A stretch of DNA of 12,376 bases from Myxococcota bacterium (lineage in GTDB: Bacteria > Myxococcota_A > UBA9160 > PR03). The notes below the pieces were generated by a model. It was not told where the DNA came from and made no database searches. It saw only the letters and a program-made list of their open reading frames with translations. The translations under genes were made by a program, and so were the position numbers. Of this stretch, positions 1 through 7,871 are shown one piece after another; within the stretch, counting starts at the first letter, position 1, and every line of letters starts with the position of its first letter. Location of the stretch: NCBI GenBank assembly GCA_030066475.1, contig JASJBO010000269.1:1-12376 (forward strand). The letters are read 5' to 3'.

Positions 1-1212
1 GAGATCGAGCGCGAGCTGCGCCGGGTCGGCGAGATCTGCCACCAGTGCCGGCGCTGCCTGCCGCTGTGCCCGTCGTTCCCGAAGCTGTTCGACCTGGTCG
101 ATGCGACCGACCAGGAGATCGCCGGCGTCACGAACGAGGGCTTCGACGCGGTCAACGAGCTCTGCTTCCACTGCAAGCTCTGCTACAACCACTGCCCCTA
201 CACGCCGCCCCACGAGTGGGACGTCGACTTCCCGGCGCTGATGCGCCGCCAGCAGCTCGCGCGCACCCGGCGCGACGGCGTCGGGCTGGCGCGCAAGCTC
301 ACCACCCGCACCGACTGGATCGGCCGGATCGGCAGCAGCGCGCCGCCGCTGATGAACTTCGCCAACCGCAACCGCGCCTCGCGCGTGCTGATGGAGAAGA
401 CGATCGGCATCCACCGCGACTGGGTGCAGCCGTCCTACTACTTCGAGACCGTCGACCGCTGGTTTCGCAAGCGCGGCCCGCGCGGCGACGGCGAGCACGG
501 CCGGGCGGTGCTGTTCACGACCTGCTCGGTGAACTACAGCGACCCGCTGACGGGCCGCGCCGCCGTGGAGGTGCTCGAGCGCAGCCGCGTGCGCGTCGAG
601 GTCTGCTACGAGCGCTGCTGCGGCATGCCCTTCACCGACGTCGGCGACCTCGACACGCTGCGCCGCATGGCCGCCCGCAACGTCGAGGACCTGCTGCCCC
701 ACGTCGACGCCGGCGCGGTCGTGGTGGTGCCCGGCCCCTCGTGCTCGCTGCTGCTCAAGCACGAGTACCCGAAGCTGCTCGGCACTCCGGAGGCGCAGCG
801 GGTCGCCGAGGCCACCCGCGACCTGATGGAGTACCTGCTCGAGCTGGGTCGCGCCAAGCGGCTCGACCGCGCCTTCACGCGTCCGCTCGGCAAGGTCGCC
901 TACCACGCCCCCTGCCACCTGCGCCACCAGAACGTGGGCTTTCCGTCGCGCGCGCTGCTCAAGGCCGCCGGCGCCGAGGTCGAGGTGATCGACGCGTGCT
1001 CGGGCGTGGACGGCACCTGGGGCATGCGGGCGCGCTTCCACGCCGAGTCGATGAAGGTGGCGGGCAAGATGCTCGAGCGCATCCGCGCCTTCGAGCCCGA
1101 CCACGTCGCCACCGACTGTCCGCTCTCCGGGCTGCGCATCGAGGAGGGGCTGGGCCGCAAGCCGGTGCACCCGGTGGTGCTGCTGCGCCACGCCTACGGG
1201 CCGGGCGCATGA
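1..1212 (+). CDS. GlpC/HdrD-like Fe-S oxidoreductase with CCG domains (5' partial)
   Basis: The reading frame is open from the first base, so the N-terminus lies outside the window; 403 residues are visible. Two ferredoxin-type motifs stand at the start: C13-x2-C16-x2-C19-x3-C23-P and C55-x2-C58-x2-C61-x3-C65-P, each expected to hold a [4Fe-4S] cluster. Two cysteine-rich (CCG, heterodisulfide-reductase type) halves follow. The first carries C206-C207-G208. The second carries a 'HAPCHLRHQ' segment near residue 303 and a variant C333-S-G where CCG would be canonical. This is the layout of anaerobic glycerol-3-phosphate dehydrogenase subunit C and its relatives, which pass electrons between flavoproteins and quinone or thiol partners. 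The stop overlaps the start of the DUF3501 gene (ATGA). In Proteobacteria that pairing usually sits with rubrerythrin, so a role in peroxide or redox handling is more likely than glycerol-3-phosphate oxidation. That role is inference; the family call is firm. Confidence 0.88.
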   Translation, partial: EIERELRRVGEICHQCRRCLPLCPSFPKLFDLVDATDQEIAGVTNEGFDAVNELCFHCKLCYNHCPYTPPHEWDVDFPALMRRQQLARTRRDGVGLARKLTTRTDWIGRIGSSAPPLMNFANRNRASRVLMEKTIGIHRDWVQPSYYFETVDRWFRKRGPRGDGEHGRAVLFTTCSVNYSDPLTGRAAVEVLERSRVRVEVCYERCCGMPFTDVGDLDTLRRMAARNVEDLLPHVDAGAVVVVPGPSCSLLLKHEYPKLLGTPEAQRVAEATRDLMEYLLELGRAKRLDRAFTRPLGKVAYHAPCHLRHQNVGFPSRALLKAAGAEVEVIDACSGVDGTWGMRARFHAESMKVAGKMLERIRAFEPDHVATDCPLSGLRIEEGLGRKPVHPVVLLRHAYGPGA

Positions 1213-2105
1213 GGCCGCTCGCGCTCGAGGAGATGGTCGGCATCGACGCCTACGAGGCGCTGCGCGACGACTACCGGGCGCGCGTGGTCGCGCACAAGAA
1301 GAGCCGGCGCCTGCCGGTGGGCGACCGCGTCACGCTGGTGTTCGAGGACCGCGAGACGATCCGCTTCCAGGTCCAGGAGATGATGCGGGTCGAGCGGCTG
1401 CGCGCGCCCGAGAAGGTCCAGCACGAGCTCGACGTGTACAACGAGCTGATCCCCGGCGACGGCGAGCTGTCCGCCACCCTGCTGATCGAGATCACCGAGC
1501 TGGGGGGCATCCGCGCCGAGCTCGACCGTCTGATCGGCCTCGACGAGCACGTGTTCCTGATCGTCGGCGAGGGCGCGGATGCCGCGCGGGTCCAGGCCCG
1601 CTTCGACGCGAAGCAGCTCGACGACGAGCGCATCGCGGCGGTGCAGTACATCCGCTTCGTCGTACCGGAGCCGCTGCGCGACCGCCTGCGCGACTTCTCC
1701 GTGCCGGCCTGGGTGGCGATCGAGCAGGAGAGCTACCACCAGCGGGTGCCCCTGCCGGAGGACGTGCGCTCGGCGCTGCTGGGCGACCTGATCGGCGACC
1801 CCGACCCGCTGCTGCGGCCGCCGCCGGGCGGCGGAGCACTCGAGTCGAGCGATCCGGTCCTGTTCGAGAGCGAGCGCGTGCGCGCCCGGCGCCCGGTTCA
1901 CCCGGCCGGGCCGGGCCACGTGGTGGTGGAGCCGCTCGAGCCAGTCGACTCCTGGCTCGCCGCCGACGAGGCGCTCTCGACCGAGCTGCTCGCGGTGGTG
2001 CGCCGCTTCGCGGCCGAGGTGCAGGCGCAGCACGGTCGCTGCCGGGTCGTCACCGACCTGCACGCCCGGGGCGCCCGCTGGCACGTGTTCGCGGTCGAGG
2101 GCTGA
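1209..2105 (+). CDS. DUF3501 family protein with C-terminal HIT-like extension
   Basis: This 298-residue protein starts at an ATG that overlaps the preceding stop codon by 4 bp, which implies translational coupling. Residues 1-195 match my knowledge of DUF3501: an R-x-R-V-V-A-H-K-K-x-R-R segment (23-34), '[11 protein letters not shown]' (53-63), '[20 protein letters not shown]' (71-90) and '[20 protein letters not shown]' (131-150). DUF3501 has no known biochemical activity and is normally found beside an Fe-S CCG protein and rubrerythrin, as here on the Fe-S side. Family members are usually about 190-200 residues long, so roughly 100 residues are extra. A Pro/Gly-rich linker (197-212) leads into residues 216-298, which resemble a histidine-triad (HIT) domain: 'VLFESERV', then 'GPGHVVVEP', a helix, and a final 'RWHVFAV' strand. 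The H-x-H-x-H triad is reduced to the single H292, so any hydrolase activity is probably lost. The HIT assignment is by eye only. Confidence 0.85.
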   Translation: MRPLALEEMVGIDAYEALRDDYRARVVAHKKSRRLPVGDRVTLVFEDRETIRFQVQEMMRVERLRAPEKVQHELDVYNELIPGDGELSATLLIEITELGGIRAELDRLIGLDEHVFLIVGEGADAARVQARFDAKQLDDERIAAVQYIRFVVPEPLRDRLRDFSVPAWVAIEQESYHQRVPLPEDVRSALLGDLIGDPDPLLRPPPGGGALESSDPVLFESERVRARRPVHPAGPGHVVVEPLEPVDSWLAADEALSTELLAVVRRFAAEVQAQHGRCRVVTDLHARGARWHVFAVEG

Positions 2106-2143
2106 CCCCGGGCCGGACCGTTATCCTCGCGCCAGCGCCATAC

Positions 2144-2147
2144 GGAG
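2144..2147 (+). promoter_or_regulatory. Ribosome binding site of the fumarase gene
   Basis: GGAG lies 7 nt before the ATG at 2155, inside the 49-bp gap after the DUF3501 gene. It supports the chosen start, since the preceding part of the frame has no other well-placed start. The fumarase may be read from the upstream transcript or from its own promoter; no convincing promoter was seen in the gap. Confidence 0.7.
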
Positions 2148-2154
2148 AGATACG

Positions 2155-3759
<1,605 letters not shown>

Positions 3760-3764
3760 GACGC

Positions 3765-3832
3765 GGGGACGTTGGTTAAGTAGTTCAGTAGTTCCCCAGC
3801 GGTAACTACTGAACTACTCAACCAACGTCCCC
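3765..3832. repeat. 68-bp inverted repeat, REP-like; possible bidirectional terminator
   Basis: Arms 3765-3796 and 3801-3832 are 32 bp each and complementary at 30 of 32 positions; the exceptions are 3778/3819 and 3794/3803. They enclose the 4-nt loop CAGC. On the minus-strand RNA one exception becomes a G-U wobble. The element begins with GGGGACGTT and ends with AACGTCCCC. Inside each arm is a 7-bp tandem repeat (AGTAGTT, C, AGTAGTT at 3779-3793). It is clearly richer in A+T than the flanking genes. It starts 5 bp after the fumarase stop and its right arm contains the ligase stop, so it sits exactly at a convergent gene junction where it could stop transcription from both sides. GGGGAC...GTCCCC ends are, as I recall, common in REP elements mobilised by RAYT (Y1) transposases; that identity is inference. 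No transposase is in the window. Confidence 0.85.
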
Positions 3833-5497
3833 GTCGGCGGCTTCGGCTTCGAGCCGCCGCAGCGCGGCCTCGCGCAGCTGGGCGGTCTGGACCTTCTGGT
3901 TGGCGGTGTACTGGAGATCCGCAGCGGCGAAGAAGAGGACGCGGCGCGGGACCTTGTAGGCAGAGAGGCGCTCGCGCAGGAAGCCGCGCAGCGCCGCCTC
4001 GTCGGCGCGCGCGCCCTCGGTCGGCACCACGCACAGCACCAGCGCCTCGCCCAGCGTGGGATGCGGCACGCCGAGGGCGACACCCACCTTCACGTCCGGA
4101 TGGGCGGCGGCGGCGCGCTCGATCTCGACCGGGGACACGTTGGCGCCGCCGGTCTTGATCAGGCCCGAGAGACGGCCGGTCCAGTGCAGGTGGCCGGCGT
4201 CGTCGAGCCAGCCGCCGTCCTGGGTGCGGAAGAAGCCGCGCGCGTCGAGCCAGCTCTCGGGCGGCGCCTTGTGGTAGCCGCGCATGAAGGTGGCGCCGCG
4301 CACCGCGATCTCGCCGGCCTGCCCCACCGGCACCGGCGCGCCGCTGTCGGGGTCCACGATCACGATCTCGGTGCCGGGCAGCGGCAGCCCGCTCGAGCCG
4401 GCGCGCTGCTCGGCCGGCGCGTCGGCGGGCAGCATCGACGCCAGCGTGAAGGTCTCCGACAGGCCGAACGAGGCGTCGACGCCCCAGTCGTTCTTCTCGA
4501 TCCCGGCGAGCCGCGCCAGCGGCGACGTGAAGCGCGTCTTGCGCACCGACCCGAGGTCGCGCGCCTCGCTCCCCGGCACCTCGCCGAGCGCCTTCTCCTG
4601 GTGCGGGAAGGCGTGCACGGTGGTGACGCGCTCGCGCTCGATCAGCTCGAGCGCCGCGGCGGGCTCGAAGGTCTCCTGCAGCACCAGGCACGCGCCGGCG
4701 GCGAGCGTCGCCCCGAGCGACATGGCGATGCCGGCCGTCCAGAAGAAGGGCTGCGCCGTGAAGACGCGGTCGTCGGGCTCGAGCCGCATCAGCTCCGCGA
4801 AGCGCCAGCTCTGGATCACCGGCGCGCGCTGGAAGTGCAGCACGCCCTTGGGGTTCGCGGTGGTGCCCGAGGTGTAGATCAGCAGGCCGTCGTCGGCCGG
4901 GTACACCTCGGCGGCCGCGGCGTCGAGCAGCGCGTCCGGCACCGACTCGCCGCGCGACTGGAACGCGCCCAGCGCCTCGACGCCCCCGTGCACCGGCCCG
5001 TCGTCCAGGCTCACCACGCGGCGGAGCTGGGGCAGCGCGGCGCAGCGCAGCGCGCCGGCCGTGCCGGCGCCGATCTCCGGATGCCCCTCCAGCAGCTCCG
5101 TCAGGAAGTCGCGCTGGCGCAGCGTGCGTTGGAGCAGCAACGTCGACACGTCGGCGTGTCGCAGGATCCAGTCCCGCTCTTCGGGCGTCGCGAACGTGCT
5201 CACCGGGACCGGCACCGCCCCGGTGAGCGCGGCCCCGAACACGCTGGTCACCCACTCGGGGCGGTTCGTCACGAGCACGCCGACGCGCGCACCCTTGCCG
5301 ACGCCGGCGGCGATCAGGGCTCGCGCCAGCGCGCGCGCCCCCTCCGCCAGCTCGGCGTAGCGGACGTCCCGTCCCTCGAAGCGCAGCGCCGTGCGCTCGG
5401 CGTGGCGCTCGCGCACGTCGGCCAGGAAACGGGGCAGCGTCAGGCGCGTCGGGTCCGGCTGCAGCCGGAGCTGGAGCTCGTGCGCGCCGTCGCCCAT
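3818..5497 (-). CDS. AMP-forming acyl-CoA synthetase (class I adenylate-forming enzyme)
   Basis: This 559-residue enzyme is expected to activate a carboxylic acid with ATP to an acyl-AMP and then load it onto CoA. The motifs run in the family order. The phosphate-binding loop 'YTSGTTANPKG' is at 208-218. 'FGLSETF' at 344-350 stands at the A5 aromatic/Thr-Glu site. The ATP-ribose aspartate is in 'TQDGGW' at 425-430. The hinge segment 'GRLSGLIKTGG' is at 441-451 and the C-terminal catalytic lysine K535 is in 'YTANQKVQT'. The hinge lacks the usual Asp two residues after the Arg (Ser444 instead), as some relatives do. The ATG at 5497 is chosen because it lies 14 bp after the stop of the MaoC-like gene and starts a normal-length protein. 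It is the last gene of the operon. The final four residues and stop codon are encoded within the 68-bp inverted repeat. The substrate cannot be read from the sequence; a fatty, aromatic or alicyclic acid are all possible. Confidence 0.93.
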   Translation of the reverse strand: MGDGAHELQLRLQPDPTRLTLPRFLADVRERHAERTALRFEGRDVRYAELAEGARALARALIAAGVGKGARVGVLVTNRPEWVTSVFGAALTGAVPVPVSTFATPEERDWILRHADVSTLLLQRTLRQRDFLTELLEGHPEIGAGTAGALRCAALPQLRRVVSLDDGPVHGGVEALGAFQSRGESVPDALLDAAAAEVYPADDGLLIYTSGTTANPKGVLHFQRAPVIQSWRFAELMRLEPDDRVFTAQPFFWTAGIAMSLGATLAAGACLVLQETFEPAAALELIERERVTTVHAFPHQEKALGEVPGSEARDLGSVRKTRFTSPLARLAGIEKNDWGVDASFGLSETFTLASMLPADAPAEQRAGSSGLPLPGTEIVIVDPDSGAPVPVGQAGEIAVRGATFMRGYHKAPPESWLDARGFFRTQDGGWLDDAGHLHWTGRLSGLIKTGGANVSPVEIERAAAAHPDVKVGVALGVPHPTLGEALVLCVVPTEGARADEAALRGFLRERLSAYKVPRRVLFFAAADLQYTANQKVQTAQLREAALRRLEAEAADGDVG

Positions 5498-5511
5498 CGC
5501 GCCGGACGCCG

Positions 5512-6660
5512 TCAGGCCTCGGGCAGCCGCAGCTCGGCCGTGCCCTTCGCCATCGCCTCGCCGCGCTGGTTCGTCATGAACACGTCCACCACCGCGACCG
5601 ACCCGCCGTCGACCCGGTCGACGACCTCGCCGTTCAGGTAGGTCACGTCTCCGGTCAGGGCCGGCGAGCGGTACTTGGCATCGCTGTGGATCACGAAGCC
5701 GTGCTCGCCCACCCAGTTGGTCAGGTAGTCGAGGATCCAGGCGCCCATCGAGGCCCCGTAGCCGTAGCCGCGCGGCATGCCGATGAGCTGGGCGTACTCG
5801 GCCTGCACGTGCCCGCGCGAGGGCCCGTGGTAGAGCCCGTCGGCCTGCGTCGGGTCGGTCTTCGCCAGCTCGAGGTCGCGCGACATCTCCGGCAGCCACC
5901 CCGATTGATAGAGCGACGACTTCCCGCCGTCCTCGGCGAAGGTGCCCCACACCGACATCAGGAAGGCGCGCCACTCGCTCGTGAAGCTCGCGATGGTGTG
6001 CGGCCCGATCGGACGCGTCGGCAGCCGCTGCCCCACCTCGACGCCGGTGCGGCGCCCATGTCCCAGCTCGAGGAAGGTCTGGTAGTACTCGAGCTTCTGC
6101 TTCTCGACGGCGGCGATCTCCTCGACCGTCCAGGGCGGGTCCTCGGTCTGGTCGTCGAAGGTCCCGCGCTTGCGCGCCTCCTCGGCCAGGTAGCGGATCG
6201 ACGTGGAGCGCTGCTTCGCGACGACCTCGCCGCCCTCCTTCAGGTAGGTCGTGTCGCCGCGCGAGAACATCGTGGGCCCGGCGAACTTCGTCTCGGTCAC
6301 CTTGTAGTCGTAGAGCATGCGCTCGAGCCGGATGCGGTCGCCCGGCTCGATCGCCGGCCCGTGGAACCACCACTCGTCGCCGCCGAAGAGCATGTGGGTG
6401 CCGGGGATGTTGCCCTGGATCGCCGGCCCCGCGCCGTGGCTGTCGCTGGTGCACACGCAGAACGACTGCGGCGCCACCAGCCGCCCGTGGCGGCCGGCCG
6501 CCGCGACGCCCTCGTCGTAGTAGAGCGGGTTCGGGTTCTGCATGCCCTGCACCCAGCGCCGGATGTCGGTCGGGGTGACGGGCTCCTTCATCTGCCCGCC
6601 GCCGGTCGGGACGCCGATCCAGCGGTCGACATCGCTGGTGTCGAACTCGACCTCGCTCAC
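5512..6660 (-). CDS. MaoC / FAS1-like double-hotdog acyl dehydratase
   Basis: A 382-residue protein with two hotdog halves. The first (about 25-160) looks like the FAS1-like dehydratase / MaoC N-terminal domain: 'TPTDIRRWVQGMQNPNPLYYDE' at 29-50 and 'WWFHGPAIEPGDRIRLE' at 97-113. The second (about 205-380) contains 'SEWRAFLMSVWG', 'RGYGYGASMGAWILDYL' and a closing 'SPALTGDVTYLNGEV' strand typical of hotdog hydratases. Such proteins add water to, or remove it from, 2-enoyl-CoA thioesters. The classical hydratase-2 dyad (Asp...His in a D-x-N-P-x-H motif) is not obvious in either half; the N-terminal version reads NPNPLYYD, so the active site is uncertain. The GTG start at 6660 is preferred because it overlaps the amidohydrolase stop (GTGA). 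The next in-frame ATG would remove 23 residues. It lies between the amidohydrolase and the CoA ligase, consistent with acting on that ligase's product. Confidence 0.85.
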   Translation of the reverse strand: MSEVEFDTSDVDRWIGVPTGGGQMKEPVTPTDIRRWVQGMQNPNPLYYDEGVAAAGRHGRLVAPQSFCVCTSDSHGAGPAIQGNIPGTHMLFGGDEWWFHGPAIEPGDRIRLERMLYDYKVTETKFAGPTMFSRGDTTYLKEGGEVVAKQRSTSIRYLAEEARKRGTFDDQTEDPPWTVEEIAAVEKQKLEYYQTFLELGHGRRTGVEVGQRLPTRPIGPHTIASFTSEWRAFLMSVWGTFAEDGGKSSLYQSGWLPEMSRDLELAKTDPTQADGLYHGPSRGHVQAEYAQLIGMPRGYGYGASMGAWILDYLTNWVGEHGFVIHSDAKYRSPALTGDVTYLNGEVVDRVDGGSVAVVDVFMTNQRGEAMAKGTAELRLPEA

Positions 6661-7796
6661 CCGGCGCCTCCGTAGCTCTCGCCCAGACCGTACACCCGGA
6701 TCATGTTGCCCGCCGTGATCAGGTGCCGCTCGTCGGCCGGGATGCCGTCGAGCAGCTCGCCCACCACCTTGCGGCTGTAGGGCCAGTCGTTGCCGTGGTG
6801 CGGGTAGTCGGTCGACCAGGCCATGTTGGCGACGCCCACGTCGTAGCGGTTGCGCACGCCCACCCGGTCGTGGATGAAGGTGCAGCACCAGTTCTGGTGG
6901 AAGTACTCGCTGGGAAGCTGGCGGATCTGCACCCCGGTGTGCGCGCGGTTGCGCCAGTAGAAGTTGTCGAGCTGCTCGAGTGCGGCCGGGATCCAGCCCA
7001 CGTCGGTCTCGACGCCCAGGAACTGCAGCTCGGGGAAGCGGTCGTGCACCCCACTCATCACGATCTCGCACATCACCTCGGGGAACAGCGACATCCCGGC
7101 CAGCGCCATGTTCGCGATCGCGGCGGGCCCCTCGAGCGCGCCCGTGCCCCTGCGGCTCGGCCGCACGATGCGGATGTGGATGCTGACCGGCATCCGCAGC
7201 GCCTGCGCAGCCGCGAAGAAGCGATCGTCCGCTGGACCGAGCTGGTCGCCGCCGTCGGGCCAGGCGGTCAGGATCACGCCGCGGAAGCCCTTCTCGCGGC
7301 AGCGCTGCATCTCGTCGATCGCCTCGTCGACGCCGAGGTTCGGCATCTGCGCCAGACCGAACAGCCGCTCGGGGTCGTTCGCGCAGAACTCGTCGCTCAG
7401 CCAGTCGTTGTAGGCGCGCACGCCGGCGCGGTGGAACTCGCGGTCGGTGTTGCCCATGAAGTGGTACATGGTGCGCTGGCTCGGGTACAGGAACTCGGCG
7501 TCGACGCCGTCCTGGTCCATGTCCTCGAGGCGCGCCTTGCCGTCCCAGCAGCCCTTGCGGATCGTCTCGTAGGTGTAGCCCTTCCACTTGATGTCCTCGA
7601 AGCGCATGCCGGGGGTCGCCACCAGGCCGATGTACATCAGCGGCTTGCCCTCGCCGAAGCTCCAGGCGTCGCCGCCCTCCTCGTCCTTCACCAGGCGGGG
7701 GGCGCGGTCGCGGTACTCGGCGGGCAGCCAGGTCTCCCAGATGTGGGGCGGCTCGACCGTGTGGCAGTCGGCGTCGATCAGCCGGTAGCGGGGCAT
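6657..7796 (-). CDS. Amidohydrolase family 2 (ACMSD-like) metal-dependent enzyme
   Basis: A 379-residue TIM-barrel hydrolase/decarboxylase of the Amidohydro_2 family, which includes ACMSD and gamma-resorcylate decarboxylase. The N-terminal metal motif is 'IDADCHTVEP' (7-16), giving D10 and H12. A third ligand candidate is H207 in 'PVSIHIRI', and 'GVETDVGWIP' (261-270) and the C-terminal 'WSTDYPHHGNDWP' (327-339, D330) complete the usual set. The family performs non-oxidative decarboxylation or C-C and C-N hydrolysis of small aromatic or dicarbonyl acids; the particular substrate is unknown. It is the first gene of the operon. The ATG at 7796 has an AGGAGG site 5 nt upstream, then a palindromic operator and promoter. 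Its stop overlaps the start of the MaoC-like gene. Genes of this family often stand beside MaoC hydratases and CoA ligases in catabolic clusters of soil and marine bacteria, which supports a degradative role. Confidence 0.92.
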   Translation of the reverse strand: MPRYRLIDADCHTVEPPHIWETWLPAEYRDRAPRLVKDEEGGDAWSFGEGKPLMYIGLVATPGMRFEDIKWKGYTYETIRKGCWDGKARLEDMDQDGVDAEFLYPSQRTMYHFMGNTDREFHRAGVRAYNDWLSDEFCANDPERLFGLAQMPNLGVDEAIDEMQRCREKGFRGVILTAWPDGGDQLGPADDRFFAAAQALRMPVSIHIRIVRPSRRGTGALEGPAAIANMALAGMSLFPEVMCEIVMSGVHDRFPELQFLGVETDVGWIPAALEQLDNFYWRNRAHTGVQIRQLPSEYFHQNWCCTFIHDRVGVRNRYDVGVANMAWSTDYPHHGNDWPYSRKVVGELLDGIPADERHLITAGNMIRVYGLGESYGGAG

Positions 7797-7801
7797 GCGG
7801 G

Positions 7802-7807
7802 CCTCCT
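7802..7807 (-). promoter_or_regulatory. Strong ribosome binding site of the amidohydrolase gene
   Basis: On the minus strand the bases read AGGAGG, a full Shine-Dalgarno match, 5 nt before the ATG at 7796. It fixes the start and suggests high translation of the first gene of the operon. Confidence 0.85.
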
Positions 7808-7814
7808 GGAAAGA

Positions 7815-7833
7815 ATCTGACGGTCCGTCAGAT
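7815..7833. promoter_or_regulatory. Perfect palindromic operator, probably TetR-type
   Basis: The 19-bp sequence atctgacggtccgtcagat has 9-bp arms that are exact reverse complements around a single central base at 7824. It lies 18 bp before the amidohydrolase start, overlaps the outer edge of the proposed -10 box, and covers the expected transcription start, where a bound repressor would block RNA polymerase. Size, symmetry and the TGACGG/CCGTCA core resemble operators of TetR-family regulators that control acyl-CoA catabolism. No regulator gene is within the window, so the protein that binds here is unknown. The palindrome itself is seen directly; its function is inference. Confidence 0.65.
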
Positions 7834-7860
7834 GCTATCGGGAGGGCCTGCCCGCAGCAA
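7832..7860 (-). promoter_or_regulatory. Putative sigma70-like promoter of the amidohydrolase-maoC-ligase operon
   Basis: On the minus strand TTGCTG (7860-7855) and TAGCAT (7837-7832) are separated by 17 bp and lie in the short gap downstream of the methyltransferase gene. Both are partial matches to the -35 and -10 consensus. The optimal spacing, and the operator directly overlapping the downstream edge, make the site credible. Transcription would begin near 7825, within the palindrome. Confidence 0.45.
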
Positions 7861-7871
7861 GCTCGGCACTC

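Noticed and set aside
2102..2127. A CTGACC / TATCCT pair before the fumarase as a possible promoter
   Set aside because: Spacing is only 14 bp and the matches are weak. A TATCCT box alone is not enough to call a promoter.
3818..5255. Long open frames on the strand opposite or out of frame with the ligase, hydantoinase and fumarase genes, some over 900 codons
   Set aside because: They are Arg/Ala/Pro/Gly-rich or His/Val-rich translations with no domain motifs, as expected for shadow frames in very GC-rich DNA. The frames listed as genes carry clear family motifs.
5512..7587. A 691-codon frame that would join amidohydrolase and MaoC sequences into one fusion protein
   Set aside because: Only its later part encodes the MaoC-like protein. 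The amidohydrolase is in another frame with its own stop at 6657, and the GTG at 6660 gives a normal separate gene.
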